Source: Actinomycetota bacterium
GTDB taxonomy: Bacteria; Actinomycetota; Actinomycetes; Streptosporangiales; Streptosporangiaceae
Direction: 5' to 3'
NCBI GenBank assembly: GCA_027314515.1
Contig: DAHVAR010000091.1
Coordinates: forward strand, 1 to 64,000
DNA: 64,000 nucleotides
Notes under the pieces: model-generated
Database searches by the model: none
What the model was told of the DNA's origin: nothing
Seen by the model: only the letters and a program-made list of their open reading frames with translations
Translations under genes and position numbers: made by a program
Shown here: positions 30,009-38,590 of the stretch, one piece after another
How the letters are laid out: every line of letters begins with the position of its first letter
Position numbering within the stretch: the first letter of the stretch is position 1

Positions 30009-30128
30009 TCAGTCAGCCACCCAGGGTGAGCGGGCGTCGGGCCGGCCCGCGATACTTTGTTGCCGGGTTCCGTAAAATTACGAGTCATTGACCCTAGCCG
30101 CCGGCTTCCAGGGGTAATGCTTGGTCAT

Positions 30129-31721
30129 ATGAGCTGGACGAGACGGGCGTTTCTCGGCCGGGCCGCCGCCGCCGCCGCCGTGCCGGCCGCCGTGGTCGCG
30201 GCGGTAAAGATCGGTGATTCGGTGACGCCGGCCAAGACCGGCGGCCGCGCAGTCGCCGCGGCGCGCTCGGGCCGGCCGAGGGCCCGCTGGACGGTCAAAT
30301 ACGAGAACTCGCTACCTGGCTATCCGGACTGGCGGATCAGGAATCAGGGCCCGGTGCACGCCATAGGCGGCTACGCCGGGCAGGCAAGCGTCCTGCCCGG
30401 CGAGCCCATCGACCTGTACGTGTCGACGACGGCGCGCGAGTTCACGGTGAAAGCCTTCCGGATGGGCTGGTACAAGCATGACCTTGCCCGGCTGCTCTGG
30501 CAGTCCGGTTCGATCCGCGGGCACCGGCAGGCGCCCGCCAGGTTCGATGCATCGACCCGGACGGTGTACACCAAGTGGGGCGTCTCGCTCACCGTGCCGA
30601 GCGACAACTGGCCCGAGGGCTCGTACCTGTTCAGGCTGGACGGGGATAACGGCTTCCAGCGATACGTGCCGGTGACCGTCAGGTCGGCCAGCACCGCGGG
30701 CAAGGTCGTCATGAAGAACGCCGTGCCCACCTGGCACGCCTACAACACCTGGGGTCACTACGACCTCTACAAGGGCCCGGACGGCAGCTATAACTCCCGG
30801 TCCTACGCGGTCAGCCTGGACCGGCCGATCGACACCGACGGCGCGTACCTGTTCATGGTCTACGAGCGCAAGCTCATCAATCTGGCCGAGCGCCTCGGCC
30901 TGCCGCTTGCTTACCTCACCAGCATGGACATCGCCAGTAATCCGCACTCGCTGGATGGCGCGGCAGCGCTGGTGTCGCCCGGTCATGACGAGTACTGGTC
31001 ACCGCCCGAGCGGGCGATCGTGACGGCCGCCAGGGACAATGGCATGAACATCGCTTTCCTCGGCGCGAACGCGATGTTCCGCCGGACCAGGCTGGAGCCG
31101 ACCGCGATCGGCGACAACCGGCTGATCGTCTGCTACAAGACCAGCTACGCCCTGGACCCGATGTACGGCAAGCAGAACGACCTGGTCACCAGCGACTGGC
31201 GCGAGCCGCCGAACCCGGACCCGGAGTCCTCGCTGATCGGCACGCTTTACGAGGGCTTCCCGGCCATCGCGGACTACGTGGTGCACACGCCGCACGCGTG
31301 GATGTTCAAGGGCACCGGGGTGCGCCGGGGTACCAGCTTCAAGGCGCTGGTCGGCATCGAATACGACCGGGTAACGCCCGGCTATCCGATGGAGCGTCCG
31401 ATTCAGGTGCTAGCCCACTCGCCCCTGGTGTGCCAGGGTGTCAACAGCTTCGCCGACTCCGCGTACTACACCCACCGCGGCGGCGCGGGCGTCTTCAACT
31501 GCGGCACCATGCGCTGGGTCGAGTCGTTCGGGCCGCCGACGTACAACTGGGGCCTGACTCCGTCGGCCGGCGATTTCACCCGGCGGGTGACGGCAAACGT
31601 GCTGAGGGCGTTCGCGGACGGCCCGGCTGCCGAGAAGTACCCCGCGTACGACAACCTTGCCGAGATCCACGAGCAGGTCGGTGACCCGCTGACTGGCGGC
31701 AGTGTCGCCACTGCCGGGTAA
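30129..31721 (+). CDS. Tat-exported DMFase-like (N,N-dimethylformamidase beta-subunit-like) protein
   Basis: About 530 residues from ATG 30129. A twin-arginine signal (MSWTRRAFLGRAAAAAAVPA) shows export. The mature part starts with a beta-rich domain (LYVSTTAREFTVKAFRMGWY) and has the large domain with VSPGHDEYWSPPERAIV and AFLGANAMFRRTRLE, the signature of the dimethylformamidase large-subunit C-terminal family. Real DMFases have Fe liganded by Tyr and Glu; I cannot confirm these. Most family members are uncharacterised exported actinobacterial proteins, so amidase activity is not assured. The track start (30057) would place residues before the Tat signal. Confidence 0.78.
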   Translation: MSWTRRAFLGRAAAAAAVPAAVVAAVKIGDSVTPAKTGGRAVAAARSGRPRARWTVKYENSLPGYPDWRIRNQGPVHAIGGYAGQASVLPGEPIDLYVSTTAREFTVKAFRMGWYKHDLARLLWQSGSIRGHRQAPARFDASTRTVYTKWGVSLTVPSDNWPEGSYLFRLDGDNGFQRYVPVTVRSASTAGKVVMKNAVPTWHAYNTWGHYDLYKGPDGSYNSRSYAVSLDRPIDTDGAYLFMVYERKLINLAERLGLPLAYLTSMDIASNPHSLDGAAALVSPGHDEYWSPPERAIVTAARDNGMNIAFLGANAMFRRTRLEPTAIGDNRLIVCYKTSYALDPMYGKQNDLVTSDWREPPNPDPESSLIGTLYEGFPAIADYVVHTPHAWMFKGTGVRRGTSFKALVGIEYDRVTPGYPMERPIQVLAHSPLVCQGVNSFADSAYYTHRGGAGVFNCGTMRWVESFGPPTYNWGLTPSAGDFTRRVTANVLRAFADGPAAEKYPAYDNLAEIHEQVGDPLTGGSVATAG

Positions 31722-31825
31722 GGTGGCCAGGGTCAGACGTGCGGATGACGCGCAAGGTCGGCGCGGCCATTATCGTGAGATCTGGCGGGGACATGCGGGT
31801 GGCGGCGGGAAGCGGTGGGTGAGCG

Positions 31826-33340
31826 ATGCGCAAGCTAAGCGTTAGGACTCGGTGGGCGGTTCCGGTCGGCGTTGTCGCGGTGACCGGCATCGTCATCGCG
31901 GCAGCAGCGGTGGCCAGCGCGGCGGCGGTGCCATCGCTGCCGTCCCGGACGCCGCGGCAGTTGCTGACCGAGATCGCGCAGGGCATGGCGACGCCACTAG
32001 GCCCGCTGACGGCGACCGTGCAGCAGACCGCCAACCTCGGCTTCCCGGCGCTGGCGCTGCCCGCGCAGGAAGGCGGCGCTAGCGGCCCCTCGGCTGGCCC
32101 GCAGTCCGTCACCATTTGGTACCGCGACCCGCGGCACGTCAGAGTGGCCGAGCAGGTGCTGGCGGGCGAGACCGACTTGCGCCGCGATGGCCGCACGCTG
32201 TGGGTGTGGAACAGCAAGACGCAGACCGCGACGCGGTACATGCTCCCGGCCCGGAAGTCGCACGGCGGCTCCGGGCCGGCTGGCGGCTCCGTGCCGGGAA
32301 CGCCGTCGGCAGCCGCGGCGCAGCTACTGACGGCGATCGGGCCGACGACCGTGGTCAGCGTCCAGCGCAACGTCTACGTGGCCCGGCGTGCCGCTTATCA
32401 GCTGTCGCTGGTGCCGCGCAGCAGCAAGTCACTGGTCGGCAGCGTGGTGATCGCGATCGATGCCAGGCGTCACATACCGCTGCGAGTCGAGGTGTACCCG
32501 CGAGGCTCGTCGACGGTCGCCTACAGCATCGGCTTCACCGCACTGTCGTTCGGCCCGCCGGCGGCATCCAACTTCAACTTCACCCCGCCGTCCGGTGCGA
32601 CCGTGAAGAAGGTGACGGTGCCGGGCAATCTCACGTCGATCCTGGGCCAGGCCGTCCCCGGCGCCGCCGGCCTCGGCAGCCTGGTGCCCGGCGCGCCGGG
32701 TGCCGGCCTCGGCAGCCTTTCGTTCGGGCCTGGCGCCCACGGCAGCGTGACGCCCGCTACCGCCAGGCTGATCACCGGCATGCTGGCACCGGCCAAATTG
32801 CCCAAGTTCTTGCCTGCACTCCCGCCGCAAGTGCGCAGGCAGATCGAGGCACAATTCGCCAAGAGCCTGCCGGCCGGCCTGAGCAAAGCGCGGCGGGCGG
32901 CCTTGATCAAGGCGTTCGCCAGGCATCTCCTCGGCCGCCGTCCCCTCAGCCGGGGTGTCATCGCTCAGCTCGGGACCAACGCTGGCCCCGCCACGGCCGC
33001 GCCGCGCGTTATCGGCGCCGGCTGGCTGTCGGTTGTCGCCACCCCGCCGAGCCCGCAGGTGGCCGCCGCGGTCAGGCTCGCGCTGCACGGCAGCCCGGGG
33101 GCAGGCCAGTCGTCGCCGGCCTACAACTCGGCACCGGCGGTGAGCCCGCCGGCCGGGCAGGTTCTGGCCGCGTTGCCGGCTCTGCTGAGGGCGGCGACCC
33201 CGGTGCACGGCACGTGGGGCCGCGGCTGGCTGCTGCAGACCGCACTGGTGAACGTCCTCGTCACCACCAAGGGGCAGATCCTGGCCGGTGCCGTCACCCC
33301 CTCGGTGCTGTACGCCGACGTGGCCGCCGACGCGGGGTGA
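31826..33340 (+). CDS. LolA/RseB-like exported protein coupled to an ABC transporter
   Basis: 504 residues. A signal or anchor helix (WAVPVGVVAVTGIVIAAAAV) is followed by a LolA-like domain: VTIWYRDPRHVRVAEQVLAGE, LWVWNSKTQTATRYML and RHIPLRVEVYPRGSS fit the half-barrel found in MucB/RseB/LolA-like lipoproteins (about residues 40-270). The C-terminal half is Pro/Ala/Gly-rich and ends with a hydrophobic strand region (VLVTTKGQILAGAVTPSVLY). Its TGA overlaps the GTG start of the ATPase gene, so the three genes form one coupled operon. It may act as an extracellular sensor or carrier for the exporter. Confidence 0.75.
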   Translation: MRKLSVRTRWAVPVGVVAVTGIVIAAAAVASAAAVPSLPSRTPRQLLTEIAQGMATPLGPLTATVQQTANLGFPALALPAQEGGASGPSAGPQSVTIWYRDPRHVRVAEQVLAGETDLRRDGRTLWVWNSKTQTATRYMLPARKSHGGSGPAGGSVPGTPSAAAAQLLTAIGPTTVVSVQRNVYVARRAAYQLSLVPRSSKSLVGSVVIAIDARRHIPLRVEVYPRGSSTVAYSIGFTALSFGPPAASNFNFTPPSGATVKKVTVPGNLTSILGQAVPGAAGLGSLVPGAPGAGLGSLSFGPGAHGSVTPATARLITGMLAPAKLPKFLPALPPQVRRQIEAQFAKSLPAGLSKARRAALIKAFARHLLGRRPLSRGVIAQLGTNAGPATAAPRVIGAGWLSVVATPPSPQVAAAVRLALHGSPGAGQSSPAYNSAPAVSPPAGQVLAALPALLRAATPVHGTWGRGWLLQTALVNVLVTTKGQILAGAVTPSVLYADVAADAG

Positions 33341-34323
33341 GCTTGTCGGCCCAGCTAGCTGGCGCTATACATGCCAGCACCGAGACGGATGCCGGGTTCG
33401 CGGTCACCAGCAGCGGGCTGAGCAAGCGCTTTGGCGGCGGTCAGCTAGCCGTCGACCAGATCGACCTGGCGGTGCCGGCCGGATCGGTCTACGGCTTCCT
33501 CGGGCCGAACGGCTCCGGCAAGACCACGACGATCCGCATGCTGCTCGGATTGATCCGGCCGACCGCGGGAAGCCATGCAATGCTCGGGCTGCCGATGCCC
33601 GGCCGTCAGGCCGATGCGCTGCCGCTGGTCGGGTCGCTGGTCGAGGGACCGGCGTTCTACCCGCACTTGTCTGGGCGGGCGAACCTGACGCGCCTCGACG
33701 CTGCCGACGCCACGGCCGACGCCGCGACCGCGCGACGCCGGATCGACGCGGCACTGGCCAGGGTCGGGCTGCTCGGGGCGGCAGACAAGCGCTACAAGGC
33801 GTACTCGCTCGGCATGAAGCAGCGGCTCGGCATCGCGACCAGCCTGCTGCGGCCACGGCAGCTGGTGATCCTGGACGAGCCGACGAACGGCCTGGACCCG
33901 CAGGGCACCAGGGAAGTAAGGGCGCTCATCAGGCAGATCGCGGCGGACGGGACCACCGTATTCGTGTCCTCGCACCTGCTCGCCGAAGTCGAGCAGGTGT
34001 GCACGCACGTGGGCGTGATGCGGGCCGGCCGCCTGGTCTACCAGGGGTCGCTGGCGCAACTGCGCGGGCAGGCCGGGCTGCTCGTCCGGACACCCAAACC
34101 GGAACTGGCCGCTCAGGTCCTTGCCGAACTCGGCCTCGCCGGGATCCGGCAGGGCGACGGCGCCGATCAGGAAGTGACCGCGGAGCTCGGCGCCATGCTG
34201 CCCGAGGTCATCTGCGAGCGGCTGGTGCTGGCCGGCGTCCCGGTGGCCGGGCTGGAGACGCCGCGCCGCAGTCTTGAGGATGAGTTCGTCGAGCTGACCG
34301 GCGAGGGTTTCGATGTCGATTGA
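33337..34323 (+). CDS. ABC transporter ATP-binding protein (ABC-2 type)
   Basis: About 328 residues from GTG 33337, which overlaps the previous stop as GTGA; the track ORF from 32116 is antisense-like junk fused to this gene. Walker A is LGPNGSGKTT, Q-loop region precedes VEGPAFYPHLSG, signature is YSLGMKQRLGIA, Walker B VILDEPTNGLDP, H-loop VSSHLL. A DUF4162-like C-terminal domain (GLLVRTPKPELAAQVLAEL) follows. It powers the permease encoded next, with which it overlaps by 11 bases. Confidence 0.93.
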   Translation: MSLSAQLAGAIHASTETDAGFAVTSSGLSKRFGGGQLAVDQIDLAVPAGSVYGFLGPNGSGKTTTIRMLLGLIRPTAGSHAMLGLPMPGRQADALPLVGSLVEGPAFYPHLSGRANLTRLDAADATADAATARRRIDAALARVGLLGAADKRYKAYSLGMKQRLGIATSLLRPRQLVILDEPTNGLDPQGTREVRALIRQIAADGTTVFVSSHLLAEVEQVCTHVGVMRAGRLVYQGSLAQLRGQAGLLVRTPKPELAAQVLAELGLAGIRQGDGADQEVTAELGAMLPEVICERLVLAGVPVAGLETPRRSLEDEFVELTGEGFDVD

Positions 34324-35248
34324 ACAAGGCGACCGGGCGCTGCCGCAGGCGGCTGGCGGTGCAGTGGCCGTTCGCCCGCGGCTTGACTGGCCGGACGAGC
34401 CGCGGCTAGCCCAGAGGAACCCCGTTTCCGCCTGGTTGCGGTTCTTTGCTTCCGAGATCCGGCTGGTCTTCGGCCGTCCGCGGAACCTGGCCCTGCTCGG
34501 CGTGCTCGGGTTCGTGCCGGTGTTCTTCGGGGTCGTGTTCCGGCTGACGATCTCCTCGGTCGACGGCGGCGGCGGTCCGCCGTTCCTGAATCAGCTAGCC
34601 GGCAACGGGGTGTTCCTCGCGCTGGTCGTGCTCACGGTCATGCTGACCGTGCTGCTGCTGCCGCTGAGCGCCGCCGTTGTGTCCGGCGACGCGATCGCGG
34701 GGGAGGCCGCCCTCGGCACGTTGCGCGGCTTGCTCACCGTCCCGGCTGGCCGGACCAGGCTGCTCGCCGTCAAGTACGCGGCGATCGTCGTGTTCAGCCT
34801 GGCGGCTTGCCTGCTAGTCGCGGCCATGTCGCTGGTCATGGGCCTGATCCTGTTCCATGTCGGCCAGGTCACGCTGTTGTCAGGCACGACCGTCTCGCTC
34901 GGGGCTGGCGTGCTGCGGGTGCTGGCGGTCGCCGTCTTCGCCGCTGCCGCGATGGCCTCACTCAGCGCGATCGGGCTGGCTGCCTCGACCCTGACGCAGC
35001 ATCCGGTGGGCGCCATCGCCGGGGTCCTGATCGTCACCGTGGCCAGCGAGATCTGCGACCAGGTGCCGCAGCTGTCGGCGATTCACGCCTACCTGCCGAC
35101 GCACTACTGGCTGAGCTGGGACGGGCTGTTCCGGTCGCCGACCGACTGGTCCGGCGTGGAGCACGGGCTGGTTTCGTTCGCGGTGTACGCGGTGATCTTC
35201 GGTTCGATCGCCTGGGCGAAGCTGACCTCAGCCGACGTCAGCAGCTGA
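34313..35248 (+). CDS. ABC-2 type permease
   Basis: 311 residues with six predicted helices (for example LALLGVLGFVPVFFGVVF, VFLALVVLTVMLTVLLLPLS, AAIVVFSLAACLLVAAMSLV). The cytoplasmic segment ALGTLRGLLTVPAGRTRLLAVKYAA is the usual coupling region of ABC-2 exporters. Start ATG 34313 overlaps the ATPase gene. Export of an unknown substrate, possibly linked to the LolA-like protein. Confidence 0.88.
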   Translation: MSIEQGDRALPQAAGGAVAVRPRLDWPDEPRLAQRNPVSAWLRFFASEIRLVFGRPRNLALLGVLGFVPVFFGVVFRLTISSVDGGGGPPFLNQLAGNGVFLALVVLTVMLTVLLLPLSAAVVSGDAIAGEAALGTLRGLLTVPAGRTRLLAVKYAAIVVFSLAACLLVAAMSLVMGLILFHVGQVTLLSGTTVSLGAGVLRVLAVAVFAAAAMASLSAIGLAASTLTQHPVGAIAGVLIVTVASEICDQVPQLSAIHAYLPTHYWLSWDGLFRSPTDWSGVEHGLVSFAVYAVIFGSIAWAKLTSADVSS

Positions 35249-35330
35249 GAAATAGGGCGTCCAGGGCCGGTCATCCACAGCAGGGCGCGGCCGTCCCGCG
35301 CTCGCGCCCGGCAGGCGATAGCGTGCACTA

Positions 35331-37421
35331 GTGCCCACTGAGCTGCCCGAGATCGGCGTCCTGCTCAAGGCGGCGGTGTCCGGGATCCGCGGCGCGCAGC
35401 GGCCGGGACAAGTCGCGATGGCCGAAGCGGTCCTGCAGGCGATCCAGGCCCGGCGGCATCTGGCCGTGCAGGCCGGGACGGGAACGGGCAAGTCGCTGGC
35501 CTACCTTGTGCCCGCGGTCCGGCACGCACTGGGCGAGCAGGGACAGACGGTCGTCATCTCGACCGCCACGATCGCGCTGCAGCGCCAGCTCATCGAGCGC
35601 GACCTGCCCCGGCTGTCGGCGGCGCTGGCGGACCTGGTGGGCAGGGAGCCGGTGTTCGCGATTCTCAAGGGCCGGCGGAACTACCTGTGCCTGAACAAGG
35701 TGCACGGCAGCGCGCAGGACGAGCCCGCGGACTCGCTGTTCGACGCGCGATCGGTATCGGCGATCGGGCGGCAGGTGACCCGGCTGCACGACTGGGCGGC
35801 GACGACCGACAGCGGGGACAGGGACGAGCTCGTTCCCGGCGTGGACGACCGTGCGTGGCGGCAGGTGTCGGTCAACGCGCGGGAGTGCATCGGCGCGGCG
35901 AAGTGCCGGTTCGGCAGCATGTGCTTCGCCGAGCGGGCACGCGAGGCGGCCGGCGAGGCGGACCTCGTGGTGACGAACCACGCGCTGCTCGCCATCGACG
36001 CGATCGAGAACAACATCGTGCTGCCCGAGCACGATGTCGTGGTCATCGACGAGGCGCACGACCTGGTCGACCGGGTCACCAGCGTGGCATCCGGCGAGCT
36101 GTCCGCGGCAGCCGCCGACGCGGCGGCCCGCCGGTGCGGCAGGCTGGCGGCGGAGGAGCTGTCCGGCCGGCTGCGTGCCGCGGCCGAAGGCCTCGAGCTG
36201 GCGCTGGCCGACACCCCGGACGGCCGTCTCGACGTGCTGTCCGAGCAGGTTGAGGAGGCGCTCACCGTCGTCAGGGACGCGGCCGCGGCGTGCGCGGCTG
36301 ACCTGCGCAGCCAGTCCGGCGGCGACGACGACGCCGAGCGGCTGACGGCTACCAGAGTCGCGACCGTGGCGCTGGACGAGGTGGCGGAGAACGCCACCCG
36401 GATCATCGCCGCCTACGCCGAGCAGATCGCGGCCAGGCCCGAGGTCGTGTGGCTGGACCGGCCGGCCGGGGAGGAGCCCGCCCGGCCGGACACCCTGCGG
36501 GTGGCGCCGTTGCAGGTCGGCACGCTGCTCGCGGAGCGGTTGTTCAAGCCTCGCACGGTGGTCCTGACGTCGGCGACGCTGACCCTCGGCGGATCATTCG
36601 AGCCGCTAGCGCAGCAGTGGGGCTTGCCGCAGCTGGGCACGCCCGACCGCGCTGCCCGGGCCGCAGTGCCGCCAGTGCCCGCCGCGGGCGAGTCCGGCGG
36701 GTCGGCCGAGTCCGGCAGCGGTGAGCCTGATGCGCCCGGGCTCAACTGGACCGCGCTCGATGTCGGCTCGCCGTTCGACCACCGCCGCAGCGCGATCCTG
36801 TATATCGCGCGGCAGCTTCCGCCGCCAGGCCGCGACGGGCTGTCCGCCGGTTGCCTGACCGAGTTGCGCGAGCTGATCGAGGCGTCCGGCGGGCGGACTC
36901 TCGGACTGTTCTCCTCGATGCGGGCAGCGCGGCAGGCGGCCGACGCGCTGCGCGGCGAGATCGGCGTGCCGCTGCTGTGCCAGGGGGAGGACTCGACCGG
37001 GCTGCTGGTCAGCAAGTTTGCCGCGGACGAGCAGAGCTGCCTGTTCGGCACGCTGTCGCTCTGGCAGGGCGTCGACGTGCCGGGCCGCTCGCTCCAGCTT
37101 GTCGCGATTGACCGGATCCCGTTCCCCCGGCCGGACGACCCGCTCGCCTCGGCCCGGCAGCGGGCGGTCGCCGCGCACGGCGGTAACGGCTTCATGGCCG
37201 TGGCGGCGGCGCAGGCCGCGCTGCTGCTGGCGCAGGGCACTGGCCGGCTGCTGCGGACCGTCGACGACCGCGGGGTGATCGCCATCCTGGACCCGCGGCT
37301 GGCGACCGCCCGGTACAGCGGTTTCCTGCGGGCGTCGCTGCCGCCGTACTGGAGCACCTACGATGCGCAGGTCGTGCGCAGCGCATTGCGGCGGCTGGCC
37401 GCGGCGCCGGCGAAGGCCTGA
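35331..37421 (+). CDS. dinG: DinG-family ATP-dependent DNA helicase
   Basis: 696-residue XPD/DinG-type superfamily 2 helicase. Walker A QAGTGTGKSLAYL, motif Ia STATIALQRQLI, DEAH box VVIDEAHDL, motif III TSATLT, motif V-VI region LWQGVDVPG and QGTGRLLRT. Four Cys that could bind a 4Fe-4S cluster are visible: NYLCLNK, then CIGAAKCRFGSMC. A low-complexity insert (AAGESGGSAESGSGEPDAPG) lies near residue 450. Start GTG 35331. Acts in DNA repair/recombination, unwinding 5' to 3'. Confidence 0.92.
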   Translation: MPTELPEIGVLLKAAVSGIRGAQRPGQVAMAEAVLQAIQARRHLAVQAGTGTGKSLAYLVPAVRHALGEQGQTVVISTATIALQRQLIERDLPRLSAALADLVGREPVFAILKGRRNYLCLNKVHGSAQDEPADSLFDARSVSAIGRQVTRLHDWAATTDSGDRDELVPGVDDRAWRQVSVNARECIGAAKCRFGSMCFAERAREAAGEADLVVTNHALLAIDAIENNIVLPEHDVVVIDEAHDLVDRVTSVASGELSAAAADAAARRCGRLAAEELSGRLRAAAEGLELALADTPDGRLDVLSEQVEEALTVVRDAAAACAADLRSQSGGDDDAERLTATRVATVALDEVAENATRIIAAYAEQIAARPEVVWLDRPAGEEPARPDTLRVAPLQVGTLLAERLFKPRTVVLTSATLTLGGSFEPLAQQWGLPQLGTPDRAARAAVPPVPAAGESGGSAESGSGEPDAPGLNWTALDVGSPFDHRRSAILYIARQLPPPGRDGLSAGCLTELRELIEASGGRTLGLFSSMRAARQAADALRGEIGVPLLCQGEDSTGLLVSKFAADEQSCLFGTLSLWQGVDVPGRSLQLVAIDRIPFPRPDDPLASARQRAVAAHGGNGFMAVAAAQAALLLAQGTGRLLRTVDDRGVIAILDPRLATARYSGFLRASLPPYWSTYDAQVVRSALRRLAAAPAKA

Positions 37422-37463
37422 CCGACCGGCGAGGCGGAAGGCACAGCAGCGCACTGGGGAGAT

Positions 37464-37481
37464 GCCGGCAACACCGCCGGC
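37464..37481. terminator. Possible terminator hairpin after dinG
   Basis: GCCGGC / GCCGGC stem with a 6-base loop, 43 bases after the dinG stop; no real T tract. Confidence 0.3.
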
Positions 37482-37514
37482 TTCGCTTGCAAGGTTTCGA
37501 ACCCTGGAAGGCCG

Positions 37515-37770
37515 ATGTCCGCGGATCTAGCGCGAGGGCCGCAGATCGAAATCCCGTTGCCCGCAGATCTAAAGCCCGACACCCTTCTTCGCGCCAGGAG
37601 CAGCGGGCTCAAGAAGGCCGACTACCTCGCGCGAATCGCCTGCGGCGGCTATCCGGGTGCATTCCGAAGGGACACCCCGGGGCGCCGCAACCGACTCTTT
37701 TCCAGCCACCTGAACGACATCATGGTGCGGGATGTCAGGCAGGTCGCGAAGATCGAGCGCGCATCGGGTC
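37515..37770 (+). pseudogene. Fragment of a DUF4143-type AAA ATPase
   Basis: The frame contains SGLKKADYLARIACGGYPGA, then RRNRLFSSHLNDIMVRDVRQ and VAKIERASG, which is the DUF4143 segment of stand-alone AAA_14 ATPases. Nothing before it encodes the AAA domain and homology is lost right after IERASG; no frame rescues it. Upstream and downstream are the intact dinG and DUF1203 genes. I read it as a decayed insert; the rest of 37422-37993 shows no recognisable gene. Confidence 0.6.
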
Positions 37771-37993
37771 GATGCCCGTCGCGTTGGCCGAGTTTGGCAA
37801 GGCGGCTCCGTCGTGCTGCAGAACGCGATCGCCGACGATGCGACGATCGCGGCGGTTTCTTGCGGGTGTCGCTGGCGCCGGACTGGAGCGCCTACGGCCG
37901 GCACTATCGCCGGGCCAGTTTGCAATGTCAAGGCGCGAGCTTGCCGTCGTGATCCCGCCAGCAATGCCCGTTCCCGGCCCTGATCCTGGGGTT

Positions 37994-38524
37994 ATGAGAA
38001 CACTGGCAGATTCAAGGACGAGCTTTGAAGTGCGCGCTATCACGCCTGACGTGCTCGCCGAGTTGCGCAACGCGGACGATGCAGGCAACGCTGCGGTCTT
38101 GCGGACCGATCCCGACGGTGGCGCGCCGCTGCGCTGCTGCCTGCGGCGGACCTGGCCGGGCGAGCACGTAGCGCTGGTGTCTTACGCGCCGCTGCGCCGG
38201 TGGGCCAGCGAGACCGGCGCGCAGCCGGGCCCGTATGACGAGGTCGGACCGGTCTTCATTCATCCGGCAGAGTGCGACGGGCCAGACGGGACCGGGTATC
38301 CGGCGGCGTTCGCGACGAGCGCTCGTGTGCTGCGCGCCTACCACGCCGACGGCCACATCCTGGGCGGGCGGCTGGTGGCGGGTGATCCGGACGGTAGTCC
38401 GGTGCCGGTCGAGTCAGCGCTCGCGGAGATGTTCGCCGAGCCGGCCGTGGCGCTGGTGCACGGCAGGGCCGTCGAGTTCGGGTGTTTCACCTTCGAGGCG
38501 CGCAGGGTGCGCGAGCTCGGCTAG
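37994..38524 (+). CDS. DUF1203 family protein
   Basis: 176 residues from ATG 37994 (MRTLADSRTSFEVRAITPDV); the track start at 37487 runs through the pseudogene region. Family features: CCLRRTWPGEHVALVSYAPL, EVGPVFIHPAECDG and RAYHADGHILGG. The conserved Cys, His and Asp residues suggest an enzyme or metal protein, but function is unknown. A strong terminator follows. Confidence 0.85.
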   Translation: MRTLADSRTSFEVRAITPDVLAELRNADDAGNAAVLRTDPDGGAPLRCCLRRTWPGEHVALVSYAPLRRWASETGAQPGPYDEVGPVFIHPAECDGPDGTGYPAAFATSARVLRAYHADGHILGGRLVAGDPDGSPVPVESALAEMFAEPAVALVHGRAVEFGCFTFEARRVRELG

Positions 38525-38539
38525 GCCGAGGCGGCGGGA

Positions 38540-38581
38540 GCCGTGCTGCGCTGTCCTGGCCAGCGGCGCAGCACGGCTTTT
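38540..38581. terminator. Strong rho-independent terminator
   Basis: A perfect 12-bp stem (GCCGTGCTGCGC / GCGCAGCACGGC) with a 14-base loop, followed by TTTT on the plus strand. It ends the DUF1203 transcript and lies just past the stop of the convergent pirin gene. Confidence 0.8.
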
Positions 38582-38590
38582 GCGTGCTCG

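Noticed and set aside
32116-33336. Left part of the 735-residue plus ORF that ends in the ABC ATPase
   Set aside because: It is an out-of-frame reading of the LolA-like gene; the true ATPase begins at GTG 33337 overlapping the previous stop.
37480-37515. T-loop-like GGTTTCGAACCCT, possible tRNA 3' part
   Set aside because: The T-stem does not pair properly and no acceptor, D or anticodon arms can be folded upstream.
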